Part shown: positions 16,904 through 26,226 of the stretch, one piece after another | How the letters are laid out: each line of letters opens with the position of its first letter | Numbering within the stretch: the first letter of the stretch is position 1 | NCBI RefSeq assembly: GCF_000423945.1 | Contig: NZ_KE384115.1 | Span: 62,001 to 126,000 of the forward strand | DNA from: Butyrivibrio sp. XPD2002 | GTDB lineage: Bacteria > Bacillota > Clostridia > Lachnospirales > Lachnospiraceae | DNA: 64,000 nucleotides | Direction: 5' to 3' | Notes under the pieces: generated by a model | Databases searched by the model: none | Seen by the model: only the letters and a program-made list of their open reading frames with translations | What the model was told of the DNA's origin: nothing | Program-made: the position numbers and the translations under genes

Positions 16904-19900
16904 ATGAGAAAACCATTTCTTGAGGTGTTTCAGACATTAAAACTGGACCCACACACAAAAGAAGAACTGTCAGATGTGCAGGTCGAGAAGATATCCACAA
17001 CGGAGAAAAAGGATCTCGTACGCATATATCTATCCAGTAACCGCCTTATCGATAAGGCAGATGTTGTAAAGGCAGAGAAGGAAATCAAAAACCAGCTCTT
17101 TAAGGAGACCAACCTTACGGTTAAGATTTACGAGCGATTTTACCTTTCTGCCCAGTACACTCCACAGAACCTGTTGGATATGTACAAGGACAGTATTCTT
17201 CTTGAATTCAAAAACTACGATCCAATAGAATATACGATTTTAAAATCCGCAGACTTCTCATTTCCGGAATCAGACAGAGTTGAACTGGTTCTTGAGGAGT
17301 CTGTTATTGCTGAGAAAAAAAGCAGCGACATCCAGCGCATTTTAGAGAAGATTCTAAATGACCGCTGCGGTTTTGCTGTAAAAATGGATGTCTCCTATAA
17401 AAAGGCAATGACAAAGAAGAAGGAAGTTGACTATTCCAAGGAAACAACCAAGCTTGCAAGAAAGCTCGAAGCTGCGGAGGAACAGTCAGAGCAGAAGCAC
17501 AGAGAGAAGGATGCTGCCAAGGCAGCTGAAGCAGGTGCAGCCAAGACAGAGAGTAAGCCCGCAGAGAAGGCTGCTGCAAAGCCCGCAGGCTCAGAGAGTA
17601 AGTTTGGAAACAGAGGTAAAGCCGGTGCCGGTGGCGGAAGCAAATTCTTTAAGAAGGGCTCCGCAAGCAGCTTTAAGCGCTCAGACGATCCCAATATCAT
17701 CTACGGAAGAGATTTCGAGGATGATACCATCAACATCGAAGAAATTATTGGTGAGATGGGTGAAGTTACTGTCAGAGGTCAGGTAATAAGCTACGAACGA
17801 CGAGACATCAGAAATGAGAAGGCAATCCTTATCTTCTCAATGACTGACTTTACCGATACCATAACCTGTAAGGTATTTGCCAAGCAGGAAAATGTTCCCG
17901 AGCTTGAACAGGACATCAAGAAGGGGGCATTTCTTAAGGTGCGCGGAATTGCCATGGTCGATAAGTTTGACCATGAGGTCACAATCCAGAGTGTTGCGGG
18001 AATCCGCAAGATACCTGACTTTACCACCAAGCGTGTGGACGAGGCAGAGTTCAAGAGAGTCGAGCTCCACTGCCACACCAAGATGTCCGATATGGACGGT
18101 GTATCTGAGGTTAAGGACATTGTTAAGCAGGCATACAAATGGGGAATGCCCGGTGTTGCCATTACAGACCACGGCGTAGTTCAGGCCCTTACTGATGCCA
18201 ACCACGCCTGGGAGGATCTCTGGAAGGAGGAAAAATCAAGACGCAAGGAGGCCGGTGATAAGAATCCTGACAGGCAGGACTTTTTCAAGGTTATTCAGGG
18301 CGTCGAGGGTTATCTTGTCGATGACCTTAAGGAGATAGTAATAAATAACAAGGGGCAGAAGGTCGCAGGCTCTACCTTTGTAGTATTCGATATAGAGACC
18401 ACTGGCTTTTCTCCAGTTAATAATAAGATCATAGAGATCGGTGCCGTTAAGATGACGGACGGTGTTATCACTGACCGTTTTTCAGAGTTCATCGATCCCA
18501 AGGAGCCTATTCCCTTCAGAATCACAAGACTTACAAGCATCACTGATGACATGGTAATGGGATGTCCCACAAGGGATGAGATAATCCCGAGGTTCGTAGA
18601 GTTCTGCGGCAATGCTATTTTAGTAGGTCATAACGTAGGCTTCGATATCAGCTTTATAAATGAAAACTGTAAGCAGCTCGGTATAGACGTGGACTACACT
18701 ACGGTCGATACCATGGGACTTTCCCGTGCATTTTTCCCGAGACAGGCTAAGCACAATCTGGATGCACTGTGTAAGACTCTGGGCGTCGTAAATGAGCACC
18801 ATCACCGTGCGGTTGATGATGCTGAGTGTACTGCCAAGATTTTCCAGAAATTCATGCCTATGCTGGAGGAGGAAGGCGCAGATGACCTCAACAAGGTGAA
18901 TGCTCTTGGTGCCTCCAATCCTGAGATTGTTAAGCACTTAAGGACTCACCATATCATTCTTCTTGCGAAGAATACCGTTGGCCGAGTGAATCTGTACACT
19001 CTTGTAAGTAAATCCCATGTGGATTACTTCAGCAGATTCCCGAGAATACCTAAGAGTGAGCTTATAAAATACAGAGAGGGCCTTATCATAGGCTCTGCTT
19101 GCTGTGCAGGTGAGCTATACGGCGCTGTGGTTGAGGGAAGAGCAGAAGACGAGATAGCAAAAATTGTTGATTTCTACGACTATCTTGAGATTCAGCCTGT
19201 TGCAAACAATCACTTCATGGTGGACTCAGAGCGCTATGAGGATATCAATTCCGATGATGATATCAGGGAGATCAATAAGAGGATCGTCAAGCTGGGAGAG
19301 CAGTATGGCAAGCCTGTTGTTGCTACCTGCGACGCTCACTTCTTAAATCCTGATGATGAGATATACAGAACCGTTATCATGGCAGGTAAGGGTATGAACG
19401 AGGAAGAGCCAGCGCCGCTTTTTGTGCGTACTACTGCGGAAATGCTTGCTGAGTTTGATTACCTTGGCGCTGCCAAGGCCAACGAGGTTGTAATAGAGAA
19501 CACCAGAGATATCCTCAGAAGGTGCGACAGTATTTCTCCTGTGCGCCCTGATAAATGTCCTCCTGTCATCGAGGACAGTGACGGAATTCTCACAAGAATC
19601 TGTTACGACAAGGCTCATGAAATCTACGGTGAGAACCTTCCTGCGATAGTTGAGGAGAGACTTGAGAGAGAGCTTAACTCAATTATTAAAAATGGTTTCG
19701 CCGTTATGTATATCATTGCCCAGAAGCTGGTTTGGAAGTCCGTGGAGGACGGGTACCTGGTTGGATCCCGTGGTTCCGTAGGATCTTCCTTCGTTGCCTT
19801 CGCTTCAGGTATTACCGAGGTTAATTCACTTTCACCTCACTATGTATGCCCGAAGTGTAAATACAGCGATTTTGATTCCGAGGAGGTTCTGGCATATGGC

Positions 19901-21457
19901 GGTAATTCAGGCTGCGACATGCCTGATAAGAGATGCCCCAAATGCGGACATATGATGAATAAGGATGGCTTCGACATTCCTTTCGAGACCTTCCTTGGAT
20001 TTAAGGGTGATAAGGAGCCTGATATCGACCTTAACTTCTCCGGTGAGTACCAGTCAAAGGCTCATAAGTATACGGAGGTTATTTTCGGTTACGGTCAGAC
20101 CTTCCGTGCGGGAACCATAGCGGGTCTTGCGGATAAGACTGCCTACGGCTTTGTTAAGAAATACTATGACGGTCTCGGCGTTGGAAAAAGAAGATGCGAG
20201 ATCGATAGAATTACGCAGGGCTGCATCGGTATCAGAAGAGGTACAGGTCAGCACCCCGGTGGTATCATAGTTCTTCCTATGGGTGAGGATATTAACTCCT
20301 TTACTCCGGTTCAGCATCCTGCAAACGATATGACTACCGCAACCATAACAACACACTACGATTATCACTCAATCGATCATAACCTGCTAAAGCTTGATAT
20401 TCTGGGACATGATGATCCTACCATGATCAGATTCCTTCAGGATTGTACCGGACTTGATCCCAAGACGGTGCCTCTTGATGACCATAATGTTATGGAGCTT
20501 TTCATGAGTACCAAGTCTCTTAATATCAGTCCTGACCAGATTGGTGGTACGAAGCTTGGCTGTCTTGGACTTCCTGAGTTTGGTACTGATTTCGCTATGC
20601 AGATGGTTATCGATGCGCAGCCCACATCGCTGTCGCATCTTATCAGAATTTCAGGTCTGTCCCACGGAACCGACGTGTGGCTGGGTAATGCCCAGACGCT
20701 CATCCAGGAGGGCAAGGCTACGATCGATACCTGTATCTGTTGTCGAGATGACATCATGATATATCTTATTCAGAAGGGAATGGATAAATCACTTTCCTTC
20801 AAGACCATGGAGTCAGTTCGTAAGGGTAAGGGCTTAAAGCCCGAGATGGAATCAGCCATGATAGAGGTTGGAGTTCCCGACTGGTACATCTGGTCCTGCA
20901 AGAAGATCAAGTACATGTTCCCTAAGGCCCATGCTGCCGCTTATGTTATGATGGCGTGGCGTATAGCATATTTCAAGGTTTATGTGCCTCAGGCGTTTTA
21001 CGCTGCATGGTTCTCAATTAGAGCTAAGGCTCTTAACTATGAGCACATGTTCCAGGGAGAGGGCACCCTTAAGATGTGGATGAACACATACCGCGCCAAG
21101 GGAGATGAGATGACCAACGCGGAGCAAAACGAGCTTGCCGCAATGAGACTTGCTGAGGAGATGTATGAGCGTGGCATAGATGTTATGCCTATTGATATCT
21201 TCAAGGCTGCATCCAGATCCTTCCAGGTATTTGGAGATAAGATAATGCCCAGCCTTCTTAGCATAGATGGCCTTGGTGAAAAAGCTGCCGACCAGATAGT
21301 TGAAGCATGTAAGGATGGCGCCTTTATTTCAAAGGACGACTTTAAACAGAGGACAAAATGCCCTCAGGCTGTTGTTGATAAAATGGCTGATATGGGACTT
21401 CTTGGAGATATTCCGGAATCCAACCAGATCAGTATATTTGATTTTATGAAGGGATAA
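16904..21457 (+). CDS. polC: DNA polymerase III alpha subunit, PolC type
   Basis: 1517-aa replicative polymerase of Gram-positive type. Layout: N-terminal domain (1-175), a charged Ala/Lys/Glu linker (about 180-260), OB fold (about 265-370), PHP domain starting VELHCHTKMSDMDGV (about 385), an inserted DEDD proofreading exonuclease (VFDIETTGF, about 495; HNVGFDISFIN; HRAVDDAECT), the rest of PHP, then the polymerase core with GSRGSVGSSFVAF, a zinc-binding pair of CPKCKYSDF and RCPKCGHMMN, and the catalytic PDIDLNFSGEYQ. It synthesises chromosomal DNA with the sliding clamp. The SD comes from the preceding repeat. Its 3' end overlaps the convergent gene by 14 nt. Confidence 0.98.
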   Translation: MRKPFLEVFQTLKLDPHTKEELSDVQVEKISTTEKKDLVRIYLSSNRLIDKADVVKAEKEIKNQLFKETNLTVKIYERFYLSAQYTPQNLLDMYKDSILLEFKNYDPIEYTILKSADFSFPESDRVELVLEESVIAEKKSSDIQRILEKILNDRCGFAVKMDVSYKKAMTKKKEVDYSKETTKLARKLEAAEEQSEQKHREKDAAKAAEAGAAKTESKPAEKAAAKPAGSESKFGNRGKAGAGGGSKFFKKGSASSFKRSDDPNIIYGRDFEDDTINIEEIIGEMGEVTVRGQVISYERRDIRNEKAILIFSMTDFTDTITCKVFAKQENVPELEQDIKKGAFLKVRGIAMVDKFDHEVTIQSVAGIRKIPDFTTKRVDEAEFKRVELHCHTKMSDMDGVSEVKDIVKQAYKWGMPGVAITDHGVVQALTDANHAWEDLWKEEKSRRKEAGDKNPDRQDFFKVIQGVEGYLVDDLKEIVINNKGQKVAGSTFVVFDIETTGFSPVNNKIIEIGAVKMTDGVITDRFSEFIDPKEPIPFRITRLTSITDDMVMGCPTRDEIIPRFVEFCGNAILVGHNVGFDISFINENCKQLGIDVDYTTVDTMGLSRAFFPRQAKHNLDALCKTLGVVNEHHHRAVDDAECTAKIFQKFMPMLEEEGADDLNKVNALGASNPEIVKHLRTHHIILLAKNTVGRVNLYTLVSKSHVDYFSRFPRIPKSELIKYREGLIIGSACCAGELYGAVVEGRAEDEIAKIVDFYDYLEIQPVANNHFMVDSERYEDINSDDDIREINKRIVKLGEQYGKPVVATCDAHFLNPDDEIYRTVIMAGKGMNEEEPAPLFVRTTAEMLAEFDYLGAAKANEVVIENTRDILRRCDSISPVRPDKCPPVIEDSDGILTRICYDKAHEIYGENLPAIVEERLERELNSIIKNGFAVMYIIAQKLVWKSVEDGYLVGSRGSVGSSFVAFASGITEVNSLSPHYVCPKCKYSDFDSEEVLAYGGNSGCDMPDKRCPKCGHMMNKDGFDIPFETFLGFKGDKEPDIDLNFSGEYQSKAHKYTEVIFGYGQTFRAGTIAGLADKTAYGFVKKYYDGLGVGKRRCEIDRITQGCIGIRRGTGQHPGGIIVLPMGEDINSFTPVQHPANDMTTATITTHYDYHSIDHNLLKLDILGHDDPTMIRFLQDCTGLDPKTVPLDDHNVMELFMSTKSLNISPDQIGGTKLGCLGLPEFGTDFAMQMVIDAQPTSLSHLIRISGLSHGTDVWLGNAQTLIQEGKATIDTCICCRDDIMIYLIQKGMDKSLSFKTMESVRKGKGLKPEMESAMIEVGVPDWYIWSCKKIKYMFPKAHAAAYVMMAWRIAYFKVYVPQAFYAAWFSIRAKALNYEHMFQGEGTLKMWMNTYRAKGDEMTNAEQNELAAMRLAEEMYERGIDVMPIDIFKAASRSFQVFGDKIMPSLLSIDGLGEKAADQIVEACKDGAFISKDDFKQRTKCPQAVVDKMADMGLLGDIPESNQISIFDFMKG

Positions 21458-23783
21458 ATTGGATTATGCCCTTTTGAAGAATGGGATCAAGCTCTTCTGC
21501 ACGCACTGGTCTGCTGAAGAGATATCCCTGCATCTTCTTTATTCCCATCTGCCTAAGCAGCTGGTACTGGGCCTCGTTCTCTACACCTACTGCGGCGATG
21601 GTTATGCCCATGGCAGATGCGAGACCTGTTATGGACTCTATAAGGATTCTCATGGTCTCATCCGTTTCGGCGGAGGATATGAGATTTCTGGACAGCTTTA
21701 TGTAGTTGACACCACAGGTCATGACATAGGCCAGATTGATACTGCTGCCTCCAAAATCGTTGAGGCTCAGTTTAAATCCATAGTGATGGAAGGCTTCGAG
21801 CGTATCTCTTGAAGAGCTGGAGGATTCCATCATGATATCCGTGGAAATATCCAGGATAATCTTTTTTACATTAAGTTCGAATTCGGCACTAAGGCGCTCT
21901 AAGGCCTCAATAAATTCTGCGTCGATCATTTGCTGCGGCGCTAGATTTATTGTAAGAGCGATGTTGGTGCCGTATTTTTTATTCCATTTTGATACGGTTT
22001 CAAAGGAATCCCGTACAATCCATATTCCAAGGGCTGATAAAACACCGCATTCCTCTGCCACAGGAATGAGGTCGGCAGGAGATACGTTTTCCATATCACC
22101 CTTAAGGTGCGGGAAAACCTCAACTCCTAATATTTCTCCGGAGTCTGCGTCCACCTGAGGCTGATAATGAAGCACATAGTCCTTATCGGGAGCTGCATTC
22201 TCCACAGTTTTTCTTATGAGCTGCTTTCTGGATATCTGCTCACTCATTTTTACATCAAAGAATTTGCAGCCATCTTTATTTCCGCTCTTTTTTACCATAT
22301 ACATGGCATTATCGGCGTAATTAAGAAGGAGTCCTAAGGTTGTAGCATCGTCCGGATAAATGGCAACACCAATGCTGGCTGAGAGATTGAAGATATAATT
22401 ATCAAAAATGATAGGTGTATTAAACAGTTTTCTTATAGAATCGGCAGCATTCTCTGCTTCTGAAATATCACTGATTCCATTTAAAATAATCAGGAATTCA
22501 TCGCCGCCCATTCGGAATGCTCTGTAATCAGAAGGAAGTCGGCCAAGCCTTTTTCCTATTTCCTTTAACACTTCATCACCCATCTCATGACCATAGGTGT
22601 CGTTAACAGGCTTAAAGTGATTAAGATCCGTGCAAAAAACAGCAAATTTCTCATTGGAAGAAGCATTTTCGCCAATCATTTTTTCTATATATTCAGTGGC
22701 AGAGCGTCTGTTTAGAAGTCCTGTGAGCGCATCTGTGGAGGATAGAACATGAAGCTGATCATTTGCTGACTTAAGGTCCTGAGTCTTTTCCTTTATACGC
22801 TCCTCAAGCTTGGCATTCTGCTCCTTTTGGCTGTTTATAAGCTCTTCGTTCAGGTACTGGGAATGAAGGGCGTAATTGGTTATGAGATATGAGAGCAGCG
22901 TGATCAGGATATACATTCCCAAGGACTGGGGCAAAAAGCTTGTTGAGATCATGATAATATCTACAAGTATCATGCACAGGATAAATACAAACCTGCTCCT
23001 TGTGGCCTTTTTTGAGAAGTCTCTTTTCCTGAATTCAAAATCGTAGTTCTTGATGATCTGGAAGGTAGTACCTACTCCCATGAAAATTATGAAAACAATA
23101 TAGAGAAGATTTGTGAAATCACTTTCTGCATCAATGCCCTGCGCCAGAAGGAAGTTATATCTTATATCCAGGGCAGAGTAGCAGAAAACGCCAATATTTG
23201 TAATGAATGGACCTTTGAAGATGTTTTTTATACCGATATGGATGGCGAGTTCAAAGCACATCATCATAACGTAAAAGCTCACGAAAAAGAAAATGAGCTG
23301 AGTCCAGTGAATGTGATCATGGGTGTCATCCGAAGCATAGAGGTGGAGCCTTAAAATGAGAACAAAAAAAGAAATAGCAAAGCAGAGGGAGTTAGCAAGA
23401 AGAAATGCCATCTCTATCCTGGAATTAGAGAGCTTATACAGCATATATATGGTAATACATGCAGCAAGGCATCCGTTAGGCAGCATGTAGATGAATTCTG
23501 TGGTAGCTGATAGTAATTCAGAATCCGGAAAAACGAAATCATTTAAAAGAAATAGAATATCTCCGACAAACCATAGGAATATTCCAAGGGCCATAGCAAC
23601 AGAGGACCACATGAATTGCCCGAGTCTTTTTAACTCGGATATCAGTAATATGAGTACTAAGCCTACAGTAATGGGAGAGAACAGATCTATTAAAAATGCG
23701 TTCTTAAGAAGAGTACTGATAAAGTACACTGCGAATGAAAATGCTATTAAGTAGAGTAGAACTTTTTCCCGTTTCTTAAGCAT
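21444..23783 (-). CDS. Membrane GGDEF-EAL protein, probable diguanylate cyclase
   Basis: 779-aa protein. The N-terminal half (1-300) has about eight hydrophobic segments and resembles a membrane sensor. A coiled-coil linker (NEELINSQKEQNAKLEERIKEKTQDLKSANDQL) leads to a GGDEF domain (about 355-515) with intact RMGGDEF and a helix LTGLLNRRS. The EAL domain (about 530-775) is eroded: VEVFPHL replaces xEALxR, LNDFGGSSINL replaces DDFGTGYSSL, IKLSRNLI lacks the KID aspartate, and VGVENEA lacks the expected glutamate. It is therefore probably a cyclase with a non-catalytic EAL. SD TAAGGAG lies about 8 nt before the ATG. The 3' end overlaps convergent polC by 14 nt, with no terminator visible between them. 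Confidence 0.9.
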   Translation of the reverse strand: MLKKREKVLLYLIAFSFAVYFISTLLKNAFLIDLFSPITVGLVLILLISELKRLGQFMWSSVAMALGIFLWFVGDILFLLNDFVFPDSELLSATTEFIYMLPNGCLAACITIYMLYKLSNSRIEMAFLLANSLCFAISFFVLILRLHLYASDDTHDHIHWTQLIFFFVSFYVMMMCFELAIHIGIKNIFKGPFITNIGVFCYSALDIRYNFLLAQGIDAESDFTNLLYIVFIIFMGVGTTFQIIKNYDFEFRKRDFSKKATRSRFVFILCMILVDIIMISTSFLPQSLGMYILITLLSYLITNYALHSQYLNEELINSQKEQNAKLEERIKEKTQDLKSANDQLHVLSSTDALTGLLNRRSATEYIEKMIGENASSNEKFAVFCTDLNHFKPVNDTYGHEMGDEVLKEIGKRLGRLPSDYRAFRMGGDEFLIILNGISDISEAENAADSIRKLFNTPIIFDNYIFNLSASIGVAIYPDDATTLGLLLNYADNAMYMVKKSGNKDGCKFFDVKMSEQISRKQLIRKTVENAAPDKDYVLHYQPQVDADSGEILGVEVFPHLKGDMENVSPADLIPVAEECGVLSALGIWIVRDSFETVSKWNKKYGTNIALTINLAPQQMIDAEFIEALERLSAEFELNVKKIILDISTDIMMESSSSSRDTLEAFHHYGFKLSLNDFGGSSINLAYVMTCGVNYIKLSRNLISSAETDETMRILIESITGLASAMGITIAAVGVENEAQYQLLRQMGIKKMQGYLFSRPVRAEELDPILQKGIIQFIPS

Positions 23784-23884
23784 TTTTACAAGCTCCTTAT
23801 GTCTAAAAAAGCGCTATTTCTGCGTAAAAAACACGGGTTTTAAGCTGCATAGATATTATATCATAAATTTTTTTCAAAAAGTAC

Positions 23885-23938
23885 TTGCATTTATTCTCGA
23901 CTTGTAATAATATAATCAAGTCGCCAAACGAAAGGCGA
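23885..23938 (+). promoter_or_regulatory. Promoter region of the first tRNA-Glu gene
   Basis: TTGCAT (23885-23890) with 17 nt to TAATAT (23908-23913), overlapping TATAAT (23911-23916). A short hairpin TCGCC...GGCGA (23921-23938) follows before the tRNA. The second tRNA-Glu copy has a similar TTGCAATTATTC -35 region. Confidence 0.5.
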
Positions 23939-23953
23939 AACAAAACACTATAT

Positions 23954-24025
23954 GGCTCGTTGGTCAAGCGGCTAAGACGCTGCCCTCTCACGGCAGAATC
24001 AGCGGTTCGATTCCGCTACGAGCTA
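23954..24025 (+). tRNA. tRNA-Glu (CTC), copy 1
   Basis: 72-nt cloverleaf: acceptor GGCTCGT/ACGAGCT plus discriminator A, anticodon arm CTGCC-CTCTCAC-GGCAG with anticodon CTC reading GAG, and T arm AGCGG-TTCGATT-CCGCT. CCA is not encoded. An identical gene lies on the opposite strand at 26227-26298. Confidence 0.95.
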
Positions 24026-24028
24026 CTG

Positions 24029-24070
24029 AATCCCAAATCACAATTGTGGTTTGGGATTATCTTTATTTTT
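24029..24070 (+). terminator. Terminator of tRNA-Glu copy 1
   Basis: AATCCCAAA (24029-24037) pairs with TTTGGGATT (24050-24058) around an inner palindromic CACAATTGTG, followed by ATCTTTATTTTT. A closely related hairpin in inverted orientation follows the second tRNA-Glu. Confidence 0.85.
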
Positions 24071-24452
24071 AAAAAATTATATATCTTTATTTCTTATATT
24101 TTTTCCATGATTTTTTATATAAAGTTAATAGTTTTTTCTCTTAAGCTCTCCTAGTATGAAATAAAGAAAAATCAGAAAAGCAAAAAGAAAATCCATGCAA
24201 ATGGATACTTCAATGTTTTGCAAAAACGACAGGAACTTGATGGCCATTTGTATTCAGAGCGAGTAGCAAACAGCAATATGTTCGGCACAAGGAACAGTGG
24301 GCTGGCTCATAAGAAATGAAATGTAGTTGTTTCCTGTCATAAAAGAAATGTTTTGTACATAGAATTCTATATTTCTTCAAGTAAAGCAAAGGATGTAGAA
24401 TTTGAATTTTCCATTGAATAACGAAAAGATGGGGGATAACCTCTTCAACATA
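24071..24452. other. AT-rich spacer without recognisable gene
   Basis: 380 nt between the first tRNA-Glu terminator and the IS target repeat. Short frames exist, for example one on the plus strand coding a segment with YFNVLQKRQELDGHLYSERV that stops by about 24322, but none has an SD or a plausible full length. It may be the decayed end of a gene once terminated by the hairpin now split by the IS. Confidence 0.4.
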
Positions 24453-24478
24453 AAAAGAGAAGTCGTGACTTCTCTTTT
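24453..24478 (+). repeat. Target-site duplication, left copy (26-bp palindromic hairpin)
   Basis: Arms AAAAGAGAAGTC and GACTTCTCTTTT around a GT centre. The same 26 bases occur in the same orientation at 26124-26149, directly outside the two IS ends. Because the GT centre is asymmetric, the two copies are a true direct repeat and not just a shared palindrome. Confidence 0.9.
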
Positions 24479-24491
24479 CAGACTGTAGACA

Positions 24492-24534
24492 AAGTGGTTT
24501 TGAGAGCTGTACTCTCAAAACCACTTTTCTTTTA
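24492..24534 (+). terminator. Sub-terminal hairpin at left IS end
   Basis: 15-bp perfect stem AAGTGGTTTTGAGAG (24492-24506) / CTCTCAAAACCACTT (24512-24526) with a 5-nt loop, followed by TTCTTTTA. In the plus direction it is a strong intrinsic terminator facing outside transcription entering the IS; on the minus strand it ends the transposase message. Confidence 0.8.
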
Positions 24535-24573
24535 TGTGGATTATCCTGAAAATTGGGATAGAAATGGCCTCTA

Positions 24574-25986
24574 TTAAGCCATTTCTATCCGCCATTCATG
24601 TTTGATTCTTGCAAGTTTTTTCAGATTCATACACGCAAAGGTAAGCGCGACCTTCATTTCCATCCGCGCCTTGCCATACATTTGTGTATATCTGAATCCA
24701 TGGTTTTCTTTGGCTGTTCCAAAGATTCTCTCTATTGTTTCTTTTCTGTGAGAATAGAGATCCTTCATTCCTTCGGTGTACCTGATATCCTCACATTCTT
24801 CCATGTAGTCTTCCCAGATATGACGGGTAACAATCTTTACATGGTTCTTGCTAAGTGTACATTGCTCAAGGTATGGACAGCCTTCACAAACCTTTCCGCA
24901 GCTCTTGTATTCCCTGTATCCATCACGGTTTGTTGTTGAGTACTCAAGAACTTGATCGTTAGGGCAAATATAGCAATCATTGTACTCATCGTATGCAAAC
25001 TCGGATTTCTTAAAAAACCCCTTCTTTGTCATTGGCCTTTTATAGGGAAGAAGCGGCTTGATTCCATCATCTATAAGTAGCTTTGCTATGGCCGGCGTTT
25101 TATATCCAGCATCTGCAACGATGGTCTCAATACCTATATCCTTAATCTTATCGTAGAGTCCTTTGAATGTGCGACTGTCGTGTTCGTTGCCTGGATTAAC
25201 TGTGTAATCAAGGATCCATCCATTTTTATCGCATGCAGTTTCTATTCCGTATGCAAAGACATTTTTATGTTCACCTTTGCGGAACCATCCACTCTCAGGA
25301 TCGGTAGTGCTGCACCTTACTTTCTTTGTGTCTTTTGGAACATCATCAGTGAAATCTCTGAAATCATCGTGCCCACCAGCTCCTTTATCGTTGTCATCAT
25401 CTTTATCTTTAAGAGGCTTTTTCCCGTGCTCAGCTCTGTCTTCATTTATCTCTTTCATAAGCATTTCTTCATAGAACAGAGCTTCTTGTTTGGCAAGCTT
25501 GTGGTACATCTTTCTGTTATTGGCTCGTGCCTTAACATGAGTAGCATCTACAAATACAGCAGTAGGATCAACAAGTTTAAAACGGTAACAATCCTCAAGG
25601 ATATGCTCAAATATCTGATCAAAAAGTCCTGTGCCTTTAAAACGTCTTGTATAGTTCTTTCCGAATGTTGAGAAGTGGGGAACCGGTTCGTTAAGTTCCA
25701 ATCCAAGAAACCATCTGTATGCAACATTTACTTCGATTTCCTTAATTGTCTGTCGCATACTTTTGATTCCGTACAGATACTGAATGAGTGGGATTTTTAT
25801 GAGAGTGACAGGATCCATACTTGGTCTGCCCATATCAGGAGAATACTTATCTTCAACAAGATCATATATGAATGACCAGTCTATAGCTTTATCAATAAGT
25901 CTGAGCATGTGATCCTGTGGTACCAAGTCATCCATGCTTACAAACTGCATCTGTTCACGTTTTCTTTCGGTATTAGAAGTCATCAT
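24574..25986 (-). CDS. IS1182-family DDE transposase
   Basis: 470-aa full-length transposase starting MMTSNTERKREQMQFVSMDDLVP. DDE residues are visible: the first Asp in VFVDATHVKARANNRK, the second in IVADAGYKTPAIAKLL, and the Glu in RKETIERIFGTAKENHGFRYTQM. A cysteine cluster (CYICPNDQ, CGKVCEGCPYLEQC) sits between the second Asp and the Glu, typical of the family. The start complementary to 25984-25986 is chosen because GGGGAT lies about 10 nt upstream; an in-frame ATG seven codons earlier has no SD. A minus-strand TATAAT (26021-26026) is a likely -10. No frameshift. Confidence 0.95.
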   Translation of the reverse strand: MMTSNTERKREQMQFVSMDDLVPQDHMLRLIDKAIDWSFIYDLVEDKYSPDMGRPSMDPVTLIKIPLIQYLYGIKSMRQTIKEIEVNVAYRWFLGLELNEPVPHFSTFGKNYTRRFKGTGLFDQIFEHILEDCYRFKLVDPTAVFVDATHVKARANNRKMYHKLAKQEALFYEEMLMKEINEDRAEHGKKPLKDKDDDNDKGAGGHDDFRDFTDDVPKDTKKVRCSTTDPESGWFRKGEHKNVFAYGIETACDKNGWILDYTVNPGNEHDSRTFKGLYDKIKDIGIETIVADAGYKTPAIAKLLIDDGIKPLLPYKRPMTKKGFFKKSEFAYDEYNDCYICPNDQVLEYSTTNRDGYREYKSCGKVCEGCPYLEQCTLSKNHVKIVTRHIWEDYMEECEDIRYTEGMKDLYSHRKETIERIFGTAKENHGFRYTQMYGKARMEMKVALTFACMNLKKLARIKHEWRIEMA

Positions 25987-26032
25987 AAAGGTAATCCCCA
26001 TCCCCAACTTTGATACTTCTATTATATCAGAA

Positions 26033-26107
26033 AAAGTGCCTTAAACCCAGATAAATACTAGCGTTACGGCACTTTTATAAAGAAAAATCCACGGCAAGTG
26101 CCGTGGA
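26033..26107 (-). terminator. Hairpins at right IS end upstream of transposase
   Basis: On the minus strand TCCACGGCA/TGCCGTGGA (26088-26107) is followed by TTTTTCTTT, an intrinsic terminator that would stop outside transcription before the transposase. A second pairing AAAAGTGCC/GGCACTTTT (about 26033-26066) with a 24-nt loop lies closer to the gene. Such shielding limits transposase expression from flanking promoters. Confidence 0.7.
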
Positions 26108-26123
26108 CTTTGTCTACAGTCTG

Positions 26124-26149
26124 AAAAGAGAAGTCGTGACTTCTCTTTT
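26124..26149 (+). repeat. Target-site duplication, right copy (26-bp palindromic hairpin)
   Basis: Identical to 24453-24478 and in the same orientation, directly abutting the right inverted repeat of the IS. Confidence 0.9.
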
Positions 26150-26166
26150 TAAATGATTTTTTATAA

Positions 26167-26199
26167 TAAAAAACCCAAATCACAATTGTGACTTGGGAT
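26167..26199 (-). terminator. Terminator of tRNA-Glu copy 2
   Basis: On the minus strand ATCCCAAGT...ATTTGGG with an inner CACAATTGTG is followed by TTTTTTATT. It is the inverted counterpart of the terminator at 24029-24070, with a few changes. Confidence 0.85.
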
Positions 26200-26226
26200 A
26201 TAGGGTTGGGCTGTTTACACAGTCAG

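Larger units (their letters stand above)
24479..26123 (-). mobile_element. IS1182-family insertion sequence
   Basis: 1645-bp element bounded by perfect 17-bp terminal inverted repeats, CAGACTGTAGACAAAGT at 24479-24495 and its complement at 26107-26123. It carries one intact transposase gene on the minus strand and is flanked by a 26-bp direct repeat. Sub-terminal hairpins lie just inside both ends (24492-24530 and 26088-26107). All parts look undamaged, so the element may be active. Confidence 0.92.

Noticed and set aside
24210..24524. 104-aa minus-strand frame
   Set aside because: It spans the target-site duplication and the IS end, so it was created by the insertion; no SD or known motif.
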